DNA of 64,000 nt, taken from Planctomycetota bacterium. Lineage in GTDB: Bacteria > Planctomycetota > Phycisphaerae > Phycisphaerales > SM1A02. Each line of letters opens with the position of its first letter. Position 1 is the first letter of the stretch. This document shows, in pieces, positions 55,417 to 64,000 of the stretch. The stretch is taken from NCBI GenBank assembly GCA_016872835.1, contig VGYX01000001.1:124001-188000 (forward strand). Reading direction: 5' to 3'. The notes under the pieces are model-generated. The model was not told where the DNA came from, made no database searches, and saw nothing but the letters and a program-made list of their open reading frames with translations. The translations under genes and the position numbers were made by a program.

Positions 55417-57900
55417 ATGTGGACCAGAGCGATTGGTTTGGGATGCGGATGCTGCGTATGGCTGGGGGTGCTGGCTGGATTGCAGCTTTCGGGGACACCG
55501 ATCCTTGATGCGATCGTCGACTGGGTCTTGATCGCGGTACTGGTGACGCCGATCGTGACCTGGGTTCCACGCCGCCGCACGGGCGCACAACGTCTCATCC
55601 TGTTGCTTTCACTGGGGCTCCTCGGATTCGCGCGTGCCGGTGTGCACATGTCGCGTGTGGATCCCCTGACGCTGCGCCATGGTCACGATGCACCTGAGAC
55701 GCTGGTTCGTGTTCGAGGTCTGCTTCGGGAACGACTGGTGCCGGTTGAAACCGGAGATCGCGATGTGATGGATCCGTGGATCCGTCCCCCATCCGACGTG
55801 CCGTGGAGGTCCGAACTGCAGATCCTGCAGGTGCATGACGGTGTGGGCTGGCACGATGGTCACGGCATCGTCGTGCTGTTGTTGGCGACCACGCCACAGG
55901 ATGTCGCCGTTGGCACCGAGCTTGAGGTTCTGGGTTGGATGCAGCCGATCGGTCGCGGCGTTCCTGGGAAGCCTTGCCGTGACACGCGACTGACTCGATG
56001 TGATGGCGTGAACGGCGTCCTTCAAAGCGATCTTGATCCGCTGGTGGTGCGTCAACCGGGTTGGTGGACGGCATCCCGGAACTCCCTGCACCGATGGCTT
56101 GACTCCAATCTCCTCGAATGTCTCGGGGCAGGATGCCGGGAAAGGCATCGGGCGCTCCTGATCGCCATGACCACTGGACGGACACTGCCGGGCCTTCATG
56201 CCTTCCGTGATCTCTTTCACCAGGCTGGTTTGAGTCACTTTCTGGCGATCAGTGGATTCAACGTGGCGATCCTGCTGATCACGGCACGTGTGCTGATGGA
56301 GGTGGTTGGGCTGCCGTGGTGGATGCGGGGCTGGTGCCTGGCGCTTCTTGCGATCATCTTCGTCATGGCGGTCGCGCCCGGGGTCTCGGTGGCGCGTGCA
56401 GGATTGTCTGGTGTATGTGCTGGAATTGCGCTTGGACTTCGCCGTGGCTGGAAACCAGAGTCGGTCCTTGGAACCTGCATGGTCCTCATGCTGCTGTGGG
56501 ATCCATGTCTGGCCGTGGATCTTGGGTTCCTGTTGAGCTTCGGGGCCGTGTTGGGTCTTGTCCGTGGAACAGGACCCATCCAGGAGCTGGTTCCGGACGT
56601 TGGAGGTCTCACTGTGCCACGATGGGTTCGCCGACTTGTGACATCCGTGTGGACCGCGATCGCTGCAGGACTGGGCGCCTGGCTGATGTCGATTCCGATC
56701 ACGCTCCATGCCGTTGGTGTCACGCATCCATGGTGTGCGTTCACAAGCACCCTGCTTGGTCCGTGTGCCGCCTTGATCACCGTGCTGGCATCGATGGGCG
56801 CCGTGTTGGGCTGGATTCCAGGCAGCGATTTCGTGTTTCAGCCTCCTCTTGAACTCCTTGTCGAGTGCATGCACTGGGGAGTCGCGACGAGTGCTGGAAT
56901 TCAGGGGTCGAGGTGGGACACCGGTTGTGTGTCGGGATGGTGGTGTCTTGTGGGCTTCTTGTCGCTGGCATGGTGGTGGAATCGACCCGCTCGATCGGTG
57001 CCAAGGGGGTGGGTGATTTCCGCCATGCTGGGGTGGCTCATGGTGGCACTCCTGCTGTTTCGGAATTCAGAAGCTGTGGCTGAACCAGCAGCGGATTCGC
57101 TTCGATGGACCTCCCTGTCTCTGGGAGGTGGCAACGCGCATGTGATTCAGCGTGGCCACATGGCCACCTTGATCGATGCGGGTTCCAGAACCTCTCGATC
57201 GACCGGATCCACAATCCTGGTGCCCGCCCTCCGATCGTTGGGCATTCGCGTGATCGACCGAATCGTGGTTCGACGCGCATCCATCGATCGATTCTCCGCC
57301 CTCCCAGAGGTGATCGAGCAATTTCCCGTTCGGTCGGTCTTGCTGTCGAGTGACTGGTTCCGACCATGGGGTTCGGACACACCTCAGTCCATGATGCTGA
57401 AGCGACTGGCCTTGTCGGAGATCCCCATCCATGATCTTGGTCTGATCGATGGCTGGACCGATGAAGCATGGACATGGTCGTGCGAACGGCGTCGCTTGTC
57501 ATCTCGTGTTGATGTCGGTCCACCCGTGCTGTCGCTTCGTGCGGATCGTGGGTGTCACTCGCCAACACTGGTCTTCATGTGGGGTTGTGACGAGTCCACG
57601 ATCCGGAATGCGCTTCAACGGCGGGCGATCCAGGATGTCGCCGCACTTGAATGGCCGCCCACGACGATGCTGGATCGGGTTGGTCAAGAAGCGTTGCCGG
57701 CCATCGATCCTGGTCACGTCATCCAGGTCGTGGGAGACGAGACACCGGCCCAATCACTGTTCCGACGACATGCAGGTTGGCGTCCGTGGGGTCTGCTGAA
57801 GATGGATGGGGCGCTGCAGTTCCGCCTCAACGACCCTGAGAGTTCGGCTGGTCTGTTCCGTTGGACGTGCTCAGGGTGGGTGCAGATCCGCCGTCATTGA
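55417..57900 (+). CDS. comEC: ComEC/Rec2-family DNA uptake channel protein
   Basis: ComEC moves single-stranded DNA across the inner membrane in natural transformation. The 827-residue protein has N-terminal membrane helices, an OB-like region, the competence domain with GLSHFLAISGFNVAIL near residue 270 (usually SGLHV), many transmembrane helices to about 560, and a C-terminal metallo-beta-lactamase-like domain. That domain seems degenerate: the expected His/Asp metal cluster is replaced by VVRRASIDRFSALPEV. ATG 55417 or GTG 55411 may start it. Its last 74 nt overlap the 3' end of the convergent gene. Confidence 0.88.
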   Translation: MWTRAIGLGCGCCVWLGVLAGLQLSGTPILDAIVDWVLIAVLVTPIVTWVPRRRTGAQRLILLLSLGLLGFARAGVHMSRVDPLTLRHGHDAPETLVRVRGLLRERLVPVETGDRDVMDPWIRPPSDVPWRSELQILQVHDGVGWHDGHGIVVLLLATTPQDVAVGTELEVLGWMQPIGRGVPGKPCRDTRLTRCDGVNGVLQSDLDPLVVRQPGWWTASRNSLHRWLDSNLLECLGAGCRERHRALLIAMTTGRTLPGLHAFRDLFHQAGLSHFLAISGFNVAILLITARVLMEVVGLPWWMRGWCLALLAIIFVMAVAPGVSVARAGLSGVCAGIALGLRRGWKPESVLGTCMVLMLLWDPCLAVDLGFLLSFGAVLGLVRGTGPIQELVPDVGGLTVPRWVRRLVTSVWTAIAAGLGAWLMSIPITLHAVGVTHPWCAFTSTLLGPCAALITVLASMGAVLGWIPGSDFVFQPPLELLVECMHWGVATSAGIQGSRWDTGCVSGWWCLVGFLSLAWWWNRPARSVPRGWVISAMLGWLMVALLLFRNSEAVAEPAADSLRWTSLSLGGGNAHVIQRGHMATLIDAGSRTSRSTGSTILVPALRSLGIRVIDRIVVRRASIDRFSALPEVIEQFPVRSVLLSSDWFRPWGSDTPQSMMLKRLALSEIPIHDLGLIDGWTDEAWTWSCERRRLSSRVDVGPPVLSLRADRGCHSPTLVFMWGCDESTIRNALQRRAIQDVAALEWPPTTMLDRVGQEALPAIDPGHVIQVVGDETPAQSLFRRHAGWRPWGLLKMDGALQFRLNDPESSAGLFRWTCSGWVQIRRH

Positions 57901-59011
57901 CCGGTGTGAGGAACGGTCGATTCATGCGCAAGGCGGCCCCGAAGGCGCCCTGAAGGGAATCCTCGATCCGGACGACCATTCGTCCAGTGTGGATCGTGGC
58001 GTGCAAGGGCATGCTCTCGGATGTCCTGGAGATCGGGAATCGAAGGATCTCGCGCTCACCATCCTGGATCACGACAACACACGCCGCCTTGCCGGAGAGT
58101 CCAAGTGGAACACCCAGGTCCGCGTCCACGATCCATTCGCCCGGTGGGAGAGATGCCTCGAAGACACCAGGACCATGCAGGTCGATCGATGCCAGATCAA
58201 GCGCATGCGATCCCGATGCAACGCGGCCTCGTGCTGGGGCGAGTCGTGGCGTGTCGGCCAGATCAGCGCTCTTCCATGGTTGTGACGCGAGCGCAATCAC
58301 GGCGGTGGGTGCGCTTCGTATCGCGATGACCTGTCCCCAATCCAGAGGCAGTCGTGACGGTGCTCCAGCGAGATGACACCCTTCAAGAACCACCTGCTCA
58401 CCAAGGCGCTTCCAATGATCCGCGTCGATCACGCTGCCATCACGAAGCCAGAATCGCCAGCCCTTCGCCGGCTCCGCCCGCGATGCAAGCCACACCGCCA
58501 CCACGCGGTCCAGATCGTGATCGATGACCTCGGTGGATGGCGCTCCCTCGGTGGTGATCGTTGCAAGACGGACCCCATGCGTGACATCGATGGACTGAAT
58601 GAACCCCTCCGCACGATCACCGTTGACGAAATGCACCTCATCCCGCGAGATCGGGCGCGTGGTGTCGGCCGAAAGGGGTCCGATCCGTGCCACGCGTTCC
58701 AGATCCACCCGCACCGCACCAAGCTTCGGATTCCGCCACCACAATTCCTGTCCGTTGGATTCGAATCCACCGACCAGCACCTGGCCGTCCTGAAGGATCA
58801 TCGCGCTGACGCCCCCCGGCGCCTGAAGGATGGAGGATCCGATCCAGATCCCTCGCCAATCGGGCCAGACGCTCTCCGAAAGTTCCGAAAGACCGGACTC
58901 CTTGACCTCGACGACCGAGCCATCACGTTGAATGGCGGTCGCGCCCTGCGCAAGAGCCGGTGCGCCGATGCCAAGCAGCGCGCATGCGACCGGGATCGTT
59001 CGTGCGCGCAT
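57827..59011 (-). CDS. Exported protein with NPCBM-like C-terminal domain, unknown
   Basis: The 394-residue protein has a signal peptide (RTIPVACALLGIGAPALA). Its body consists of beta-rich segments with repeated DGSV and DGQVLVGGF phrases (dosage of small beta units like LRDGSVIDAD). The C-terminal region from about 300 resembles an NPCBM/NEW2 carbohydrate-binding domain (DLHGPGVFEASLPPGEWIVDADLG; VVVIQDGEREILRF). It starts by a 1-nt TGATG overlap with the squalene-cyclase-like gene. Its 3' end overlaps comEC by 74 nt on the other strand. Function is unknown, with a surface or periplasmic location likely. Confidence 0.7.
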   Translation of the reverse strand: MRARTIPVACALLGIGAPALAQGATAIQRDGSVVEVKESGLSELSESVWPDWRGIWIGSSILQAPGGVSAMILQDGQVLVGGFESNGQELWWRNPKLGAVRVDLERVARIGPLSADTTRPISRDEVHFVNGDRAEGFIQSIDVTHGVRLATITTEGAPSTEVIDHDLDRVVAVWLASRAEPAKGWRFWLRDGSVIDADHWKRLGEQVVLEGCHLAGAPSRLPLDWGQVIAIRSAPTAVIALASQPWKSADLADTPRLAPARGRVASGSHALDLASIDLHGPGVFEASLPPGEWIVDADLGVPLGLSGKAACVVVIQDGEREILRFPISRTSESMPLHATIHTGRMVVRIEDSLQGAFGAALRMNRPFLTPVNDGGSAPTLSTSNGTDQPNSQGR

Positions 59012-60099
59012 CACTTCTGGAAGATCGGGAGGTAGCGGTTCGGCATCTGAAGCACGATCAGTCCCATGGCAGTGCTGTAGGCGGAGCCCCACTGGTAGTC
59101 GATCCATCCACCTTCGTCGCTCTGACGCTGCACCAGCTCGTCACGGATGCGCGGCCACCAGTTGCTCCAGCGATCACCACCCGCGAGATACATGCACTGC
59201 ACCGCGTAGTAGTGACCATAGAAGTAATGTGCCTCGGACATCGGCCCACCCCCGTCGGGAGCCGCCATCGCCAGCAGGTACTGCAGTCCGCGATCGATCG
59301 AATCATCGCTGTAGACGCCCGCGTAGAAAAGACTGGCCACGCCAGCCGCCGTGCGGGGCCAGGCGCTTGTACCCATGCTGCTCATGTAGCGGAACCCACC
59401 ATCCCCGTTCTGGCATCCTCGTACATAGGCGATGGCACGGTCGATCGTCTCGCGTGGCACCTTGATGCCGGCGTTGCGCGCGCTACGAAGACCCATCACT
59501 TCGCAGATCGTCACGCTCACATCGGCGTCATAGGGAACCGGGTTGTAGCGCCAGCCACCCTCCTCGTTCTGGCTGTTCACGATCAGGTCGACCGCCCGGA
59601 CAAGCGCGTCGCGAACCCGACCGTCCTCCGGGCTCATGCCGAAGATCTCACCAAGGAAGAGTGTCGCGAAACCATGGCCATACATCGGACCATGGCTGTT
59701 CTCGGTCGCCAACAGACCGGTTTCGGTGGCGTGATTCAGCACGAACTCAAGGGACTTGCGGACCACCTCACCGTAGGGTCCGCGGCCGGGCAGATTGCCG
59801 TCCGCCATGAAGGCGAGCCCGCACAGCGCCGTGATTCCGACATGCTTGGCGAAACGGCCGCGACCAAATGATCCATCATCATTCTGAAGGCTCGCAAGGA
59901 AGCGAAGGCCGCGCTGCACGGCCTCGATCGACTCGGCATTCATCTCGGTGGCGGCAGGGGCGTTCTGCGCGCTCGCGCCCCGATCCATGGGACGCTGCAC
60001 CTCGACCTCGCCGGCGAGAATGTTCTCTGGCGTGACGGGTGATGGGTCGACCGCCTGTCGCGCAAGCAAGGCCGCAAGCAGGCACGCATGCACCATCAT
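59011..60099 (-). CDS. Exported prenyltransferase/squalene-cyclase-repeat protein
   Basis: The 362-residue protein has a short N-terminal signal-like segment and an alpha/alpha-barrel of QW-type repeats: LQNDDGSFG, SQNEEGGWRY, CQNGDGGFRY and RQSDEGGW. Triterpene cyclases share these repeats, but the catalytic DxDD motif is not evident, so cyclase activity is doubtful. Such stand-alone repeat proteins are common in planctomycetes beside large coiled-coil proteins. The start overlaps the stop of the upstream coiled-coil gene by 4 nt, and its stop overlaps the next start by 1 nt. Confidence 0.8.
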   Translation of the reverse strand: MMVHACLLAALLARQAVDPSPVTPENILAGEVEVQRPMDRGASAQNAPAATEMNAESIEAVQRGLRFLASLQNDDGSFGRGRFAKHVGITALCGLAFMADGNLPGRGPYGEVVRKSLEFVLNHATETGLLATENSHGPMYGHGFATLFLGEIFGMSPEDGRVRDALVRAVDLIVNSQNEEGGWRYNPVPYDADVSVTICEVMGLRSARNAGIKVPRETIDRAIAYVRGCQNGDGGFRYMSSMGTSAWPRTAAGVASLFYAGVYSDDSIDRGLQYLLAMAAPDGGGPMSEAHYFYGHYYAVQCMYLAGGDRWSNWWPRIRDELVQRQSDEGGWIDYQWGSAYSTAMGLIVLQMPNRYLPIFQK

Positions 60100-63000
60100 G
60101 GCTCGCGCCTTTCCGCAAGGCGTCGGTAGTACGCCTCGGTGGCTTCCTGGTAGAGAGCGCTCACGCGGTCACGTCTGGCCTGTGACATGATCTCTCGAAT
60201 GCGCTGGGGAAGGGCGCCCCATTCGATCCGACCTTCCTCGAGCACGCCATCGATGGCCACCGGATCCTCGGGCGCGGGTGGCTCGGACGCGTCACCCGTC
60301 GGATCTCCACCCTGCCGGCGCTGGGCTTGACCGGCGCGAGCGGCCTGTTGGGCGCCCCCGTCCTGCCGGGCCTGTGCACCATCACGCTGCTCGGCTCCTG
60401 ATTGCCGAGACTGCTGTTGCTTCCGGGACGAGCCGCTGGATGCGCTGGAAGACTGTTGTTGTCGCTGGAACTTGGTCGCGGCGTCCAGCAATGCATCAAG
60501 ATTCGCGAGCGCTTCCGCCTGTGCGCGCTGCGTCTCGATCCCGATGTCCTTTCTTTGGCCGACAAGTTCATCCACCAACTCGATGCTCTCCTGTGCTGCG
60601 GTGGCGAGATCGTCCAAATCCTTCTTCTGGAGCGCCGAGTCGAGCTTTCGCTCGCGACGACGCGCCGCCGTGTCGGATTGCGATCCGGCCGGCGCGATGC
60701 CGAGCAGTTCGTCCAGTGTCTTGCCTGGTGTGTTCGCTGGCGGTGTTGATGGAGGCTCGTTGGATGGTGCTTGTCCCGTCGACTCACGCGTCTGCCAGAG
60801 GAATCCTGGGGTCACTGGTCTGTCAGACGTCGCATCGCTCTTGTCGTCCGTTGGGGCCGCGCGCTGCTGGCGCATGCGCTCAAACCACGACTCGCCAAGA
60901 CGCCGAATGTCGTCCTGCATCACGGCCAGATCCGCCAGTTCGGCATCGAGTGGTTGGCCCGTGGCGCGGGCCTCGTCAAGGATCCGCGTCTGCCGATTGA
61001 CCTGCGCCTGCATCTGACGAATCAACCGAAGTTCCGTGATCGGGGGAAGCTTGCCCTGCCCCTCGCCTCTGGGGCCACCTCCACCCGCACCACCTTCCTG
61101 TCCTTCATTCTTGCCGTCCGCGAAGGGATCGTCACCAGGCTCAGGATCCGCGAGGGCGAGGGACAATCCCTCGAGACCTTCGGCGATCAGGTCCATCCGG
61201 CGGATCTCCATCGCACCCGCCGTGGTCTGCGCAAGCGAGTCCCGGACGACGACCAGGTCGCGATCGATCCGGTCGATGGTCGCCTTGAACACCTCGGCAT
61301 CCTTCAGGATCTCCGACGCGCCGGGACCCGACTGCAGGGTGCGTTGAACATCTCCGACGACGGTGGACTGCTCGCGCTGGATCGCGGCTCCCTTCCGATC
61401 GATGCGGGCTCCTGGGGCTGGCAGCGCGTTGGCGACGGTCTCGCGCGATGCACGGATCCGCCCAGTGAGTCGCTGAAACTGTGCCGCGAGCTGCTGTCGT
61501 TCACGATCCGCCGAAGCCTGATCCTGCTTAGCCCGAGCCTCGGCCACCTTTTGCTGCGCCTCTCGCAGCAGTTCGATTCCGCGGGAAACGCCATCCCTCG
61601 CCTGCATGAACTCGGGTGTCGCCTGCGCAAGTGCAGCCGCCGAGGCGTCAAAGCGTTCCGATGCACGAACGACCGATCCCGCGATCGTGGCGAGAGATCG
61701 ATCGCCTTGACGCGCATCCTCTCCAGCCGCGGCAGTGTTCGTGGCGATGCGAAGCAACTCCTGCGATACGGCCTGTGTCTCTGGACCAGCGTCCGCGGCT
61801 GCCACATCGATCCGCGGAAGCGTGGCACTGGCCGCCTCGATGAGCGCTCGCAAGGTCTCCGCGAGACTGGCAAGGCGCCTTCGAAGCTCCTCTGTGCGCG
61901 CACGGCGATCCTGTCGAAGGGACTCACGCACCTTTTCGACAGCCTCGGCCGCCCGCTGCAGCGATTCGTCCGCCGCGACGGACTGGTTCCGATCGGTCCG
62001 TTCCGCGGCCTCGTCGAGTCGACGCGACGCCTGTCCCTGCTCACCCTCCTCCGCGGCCTGTCGCAGCGATCGAGCCTGCGCAGGATCCTGCCCACGCGCC
62101 TTCTCCGCCCGGTCGCGCAGGTCCTCGATCATCGCAGCTGCCTCGTCGGCGGCGGCGCGTTGGCGGTTGGCCTGCTCCTGCAGCGCTTGCCGCTGCTCTG
62201 GCGCAAGGTCTTCCTGTGGTTTGCCGGCCGTTCCTTGTGCAGCCTGTTGAAGTGATGCGCGAAGGCCCTGGATGGTCTCGGCAAGCCGCTCCGCTCGGCG
62301 CTGCATCGCGGCCGCGTCGTCATCGCGATCGAGCAGATCAACGGCATCGGCCAATCGCTGTGCAGCCTCTTCCTGACGCGCGCGCAGTTCGCGCTCCATG
62401 TCGGAATCCTGGCTCCGCGCGTCGCGGGAAAGTGCCTGTGCCAGTTCCGCCTGATCCCGCGCCTCGGAGACGGATCGACCAGCCTCCTGAAGCGTCTCGG
62501 TAAGCGGAATGTCGACGATTCCGTTGCGCTTCAGCCGCTCCAGAAGATCGCTGTTGGTGTCGCTCGCCTGCCGGATCCGCTCGGCGACACTGCCTTGTGC
62601 GCGAGTGCGGTTGGAGGCGTCCTTGTCCTGCATCAGATCACGCTGCGTGGATTCCAGTCGAGCCAGCGTCTCACGAAGACTTCCGACCTGTTGGCGTACC
62701 TGTCGCTCCAAAACCTCCTTGTCGACCACACGCAGTCGACGGGGTTCACTCGCGATGACTGCACGTGATCCCTGCGCATCCTGATGGATGTCCTGCGTCG
62801 TGCCGCGCAGCAGAAGGGTGTCGCCCGACTTGACCTGCATCGACCGGACATCCACGACGCGCTCGATGGATGCCTGGACATCAGCGACATCAGTCTGCTC
62901 CGCCTTGAGTTGCAGTGGCGACGGCTCACCGGATCGCTGCTGACGATCCAGGGTCCAACCGATCGACGCGAGCCGGATGTCGTCCTTGGCCATGATCCGG

Positions 63001-63947
63001 AATGGGACACGTGCACCGACTAAGATGATCTCGTCCGCCTCGGGATCGACCACCGAGACCGCTGGGGCGGAATCCTCGATCACCTGTGGATGCAGCCGGA
63101 GGGGCTCGGTCGCGCGAACACCCATCGCGTCCATCGGTTCGACCACGATCGAGACTCCGGGCCGAAGTGGTGCACGCACCAACCACGTCATCGGGCCTTG
63201 TGCCTCAACAAGCGCATCCTGAATCGGCGTGTTCGATGCATCGACCACCTGCACCATCGATGCCTTGGCGGGATCGAGTGCTGGAGCATCCAGCTGCAGC
63301 GTGATTCGCAGCGTGCTGTCGTCCAGGATCGGCCCGTTGTCCGGGACCGCGACGCCCCTCCACTCGGATCGGATGATCGGTCGAATCCCGGAGGCATATG
63401 AGGGTGGCGTGATCTCAAGCGAACCGGAGGCGATGGAGGGAGCGGTGACGATCCGGACATCGACAGGTTCCGTCTCGCCATCGGCAGCCAGTGCACAGAG
63501 GGTCATGCGATTCCCCTCCGCCTGAATCGGTCGCTCGAACGATCCATCAGCCTGACGGACCAGCTCGATCTCGCGCTCGTCGCGTAATCCGATGTCGGAC
63601 CAGGTGGTGCAACGCGCTCGCACGCGCAGATCGGGCGCATCGCCCCGAAGCACCTTCACGCGGAACGGAATCTGGGAGCCGCGTGCGACCGCGGGTTCAT
63701 CCCACGCATGCTCCAGCACGACACGTGGAAGCCACCGATCCATCGACCATGGTGTCAGGGTTCGACGCAGTCCGATCCATGAGCCTTGAGGCTCATGACG
63801 AATCCACCACACAGTCGCGAGCACCAGCAGGAGGGTGCCCATCATCCATGTGATGGCACCGGCGGATCGAAGGTGTCGCTCGATCCGAATCCGTTGAAGC
63901 GATGACCGGGTCCGCTCGACGACGTCGGCCTCGAGTGATCCGGGCAT
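60096..63947 (-). CDS. Very large coiled-coil membrane protein (DUF4175-like), start near window edge
   Basis: The frame gives at least 1283 residues. One transmembrane helix lies near residues 30-50 (WMMGTLLLVLATVWWI). Ig-like beta regions follow to about 400, then a long Gln/Glu/Ala/Arg-rich coiled coil (about 405-800). The later part includes a Gly/Glu-rich linker, a second helical region and a Gln/Ser/Ala-rich low-complexity tract. This is the plan of DUF4175-type envelope proteins. The frame stays open from 63947 to the window end at 64000, so the true start may lie outside. It heads, or belongs to, an operon with the two overlapping downstream genes. The function is unknown. Confidence 0.75.
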   Translation of the reverse strand: MPGSLEADVVERTRSSLQRIRIERHLRSAGAITWMMGTLLLVLATVWWIRHEPQGSWIGLRRTLTPWSMDRWLPRVVLEHAWDEPAVARGSQIPFRVKVLRGDAPDLRVRARCTTWSDIGLRDEREIELVRQADGSFERPIQAEGNRMTLCALAADGETEPVDVRIVTAPSIASGSLEITPPSYASGIRPIIRSEWRGVAVPDNGPILDDSTLRITLQLDAPALDPAKASMVQVVDASNTPIQDALVEAQGPMTWLVRAPLRPGVSIVVEPMDAMGVRATEPLRLHPQVIEDSAPAVSVVDPEADEIILVGARVPFRIMAKDDIRLASIGWTLDRQQRSGEPSPLQLKAEQTDVADVQASIERVVDVRSMQVKSGDTLLLRGTTQDIHQDAQGSRAVIASEPRRLRVVDKEVLERQVRQQVGSLRETLARLESTQRDLMQDKDASNRTRAQGSVAERIRQASDTNSDLLERLKRNGIVDIPLTETLQEAGRSVSEARDQAELAQALSRDARSQDSDMERELRARQEEAAQRLADAVDLLDRDDDAAAMQRRAERLAETIQGLRASLQQAAQGTAGKPQEDLAPEQRQALQEQANRQRAAADEAAAMIEDLRDRAEKARGQDPAQARSLRQAAEEGEQGQASRRLDEAAERTDRNQSVAADESLQRAAEAVEKVRESLRQDRRARTEELRRRLASLAETLRALIEAASATLPRIDVAAADAGPETQAVSQELLRIATNTAAAGEDARQGDRSLATIAGSVVRASERFDASAAALAQATPEFMQARDGVSRGIELLREAQQKVAEARAKQDQASADRERQQLAAQFQRLTGRIRASRETVANALPAPGARIDRKGAAIQREQSTVVGDVQRTLQSGPGASEILKDAEVFKATIDRIDRDLVVVRDSLAQTTAGAMEIRRMDLIAEGLEGLSLALADPEPGDDPFADGKNEGQEGGAGGGGPRGEGQGKLPPITELRLIRQMQAQVNRQTRILDEARATGQPLDAELADLAVMQDDIRRLGESWFERMRQQRAAPTDDKSDATSDRPVTPGFLWQTRESTGQAPSNEPPSTPPANTPGKTLDELLGIAPAGSQSDTAARRRERKLDSALQKKDLDDLATAAQESIELVDELVGQRKDIGIETQRAQAEALANLDALLDAATKFQRQQQSSSASSGSSRKQQQSRQSGAEQRDGAQARQDGGAQQAARAGQAQRRQGGDPTGDASEPPAPEDPVAIDGVLEEGRIEWGALPQRIREIMSQARRDRVSALYQEATEAYYRRLAERREP

Positions 63948-64000
63948 GGCACGGTGCTCGAAGTCAAGGGCGCTCGCGAGAGATCCGCGAAGACATGGCT

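Overview
The window reads as one continuous stretch of a GC-rich bacterial chromosome. It holds about 50 protein genes and one tRNA, with no insertion sequence, prophage or CRISPR array that I can see. The gene content points to the Planctomycetota, most likely the Phycisphaerae side. The signs are tandem DUF1559-like pseudopilins with a C-terminal H/DG tail, planctomycete-type porins with an N-terminal coiled coil, membrane proteins with a leading CxxC..CxxC ribbon, scattered single nuo and trp genes, and the coiled-coil plus squalene-cyclase-repeat operon. This assignment is inference from family knowledge, not from a search. Stop codon use is strongly TGA. I find TAG as a normal terminator only in parB and trpC, and TAA only in pgl and ruvX.

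Layout. 0.1-2.8 kb: two paralogous pseudopilin-like proteins. 2.8-5.5 kb (minus): groL, groS and, at the head of the probable operon, a small receiver-like protein. 5.7-9.5 kb: asnS, a PPK2 kinase, a small membrane protein, tRNA-Pro(TGG), an isolated nuoA and a SMUG-type uracil-DNA glycosylase. 9.5-12.7 kb (minus): an aldo/keto reductase and an exported M28 peptidase with PDZ domain. 12.8-18.1 kb: gcvP, a Tat-exported hydroxypyruvate-isomerase-like protein and a beta-CASP nuclease. 18.1-19.3 kb (minus): parB with two parS-like palindromes, which suggests an origin-proximal location. 19.4-26.2 kb: a YceI protein, two unknown envelope proteins, apaG, asd, trpC (minus), a CPBP protease and trpS. 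26.3-30 kb: a Cys-rich small protein, a Xer recombinase, zwf and pgl. 30-32.3 kb (minus): ruvX, manC and ruvA. 32.3-39.2 kb: carB, an isolated nuoH and radA. 39.4-46.6 kb: four tandem paralogous porins, the third broken by an in-frame amber codon. 46.6-57.9 kb: purL (PurS-like fusion), purQ, a zinc-ribbon membrane protein, a Gfo/Idh oxidoreductase, an endonuclease IV fused in frame to a TPR module, trpD and comEC. 57.8-64 kb (minus): a three-gene overlapping envelope operon that runs to the window edge.

Two kinds of translation start coexist. Some genes (groS, groL, parB, the first three porins, pseudopilin 1, asnS, the M28 peptidase) have clear Shine-Dalgarno sequences. At least fourteen others have a TAnnnT box ending only 6-10 nt before the start codon and no Shine-Dalgarno. 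That geometry implies leaderless or nearly leaderless mRNAs, and I used it to choose several starts.

The window is mostly housekeeping. The unusual points are the widespread leaderless signature, the endonuclease IV-TPR fusion, the receiver-groES-groEL arrangement, the amber-interrupted porin, parB without parA beside parS sites, a long G-U-containing hairpin after pgl and the dispersed complex I genes.
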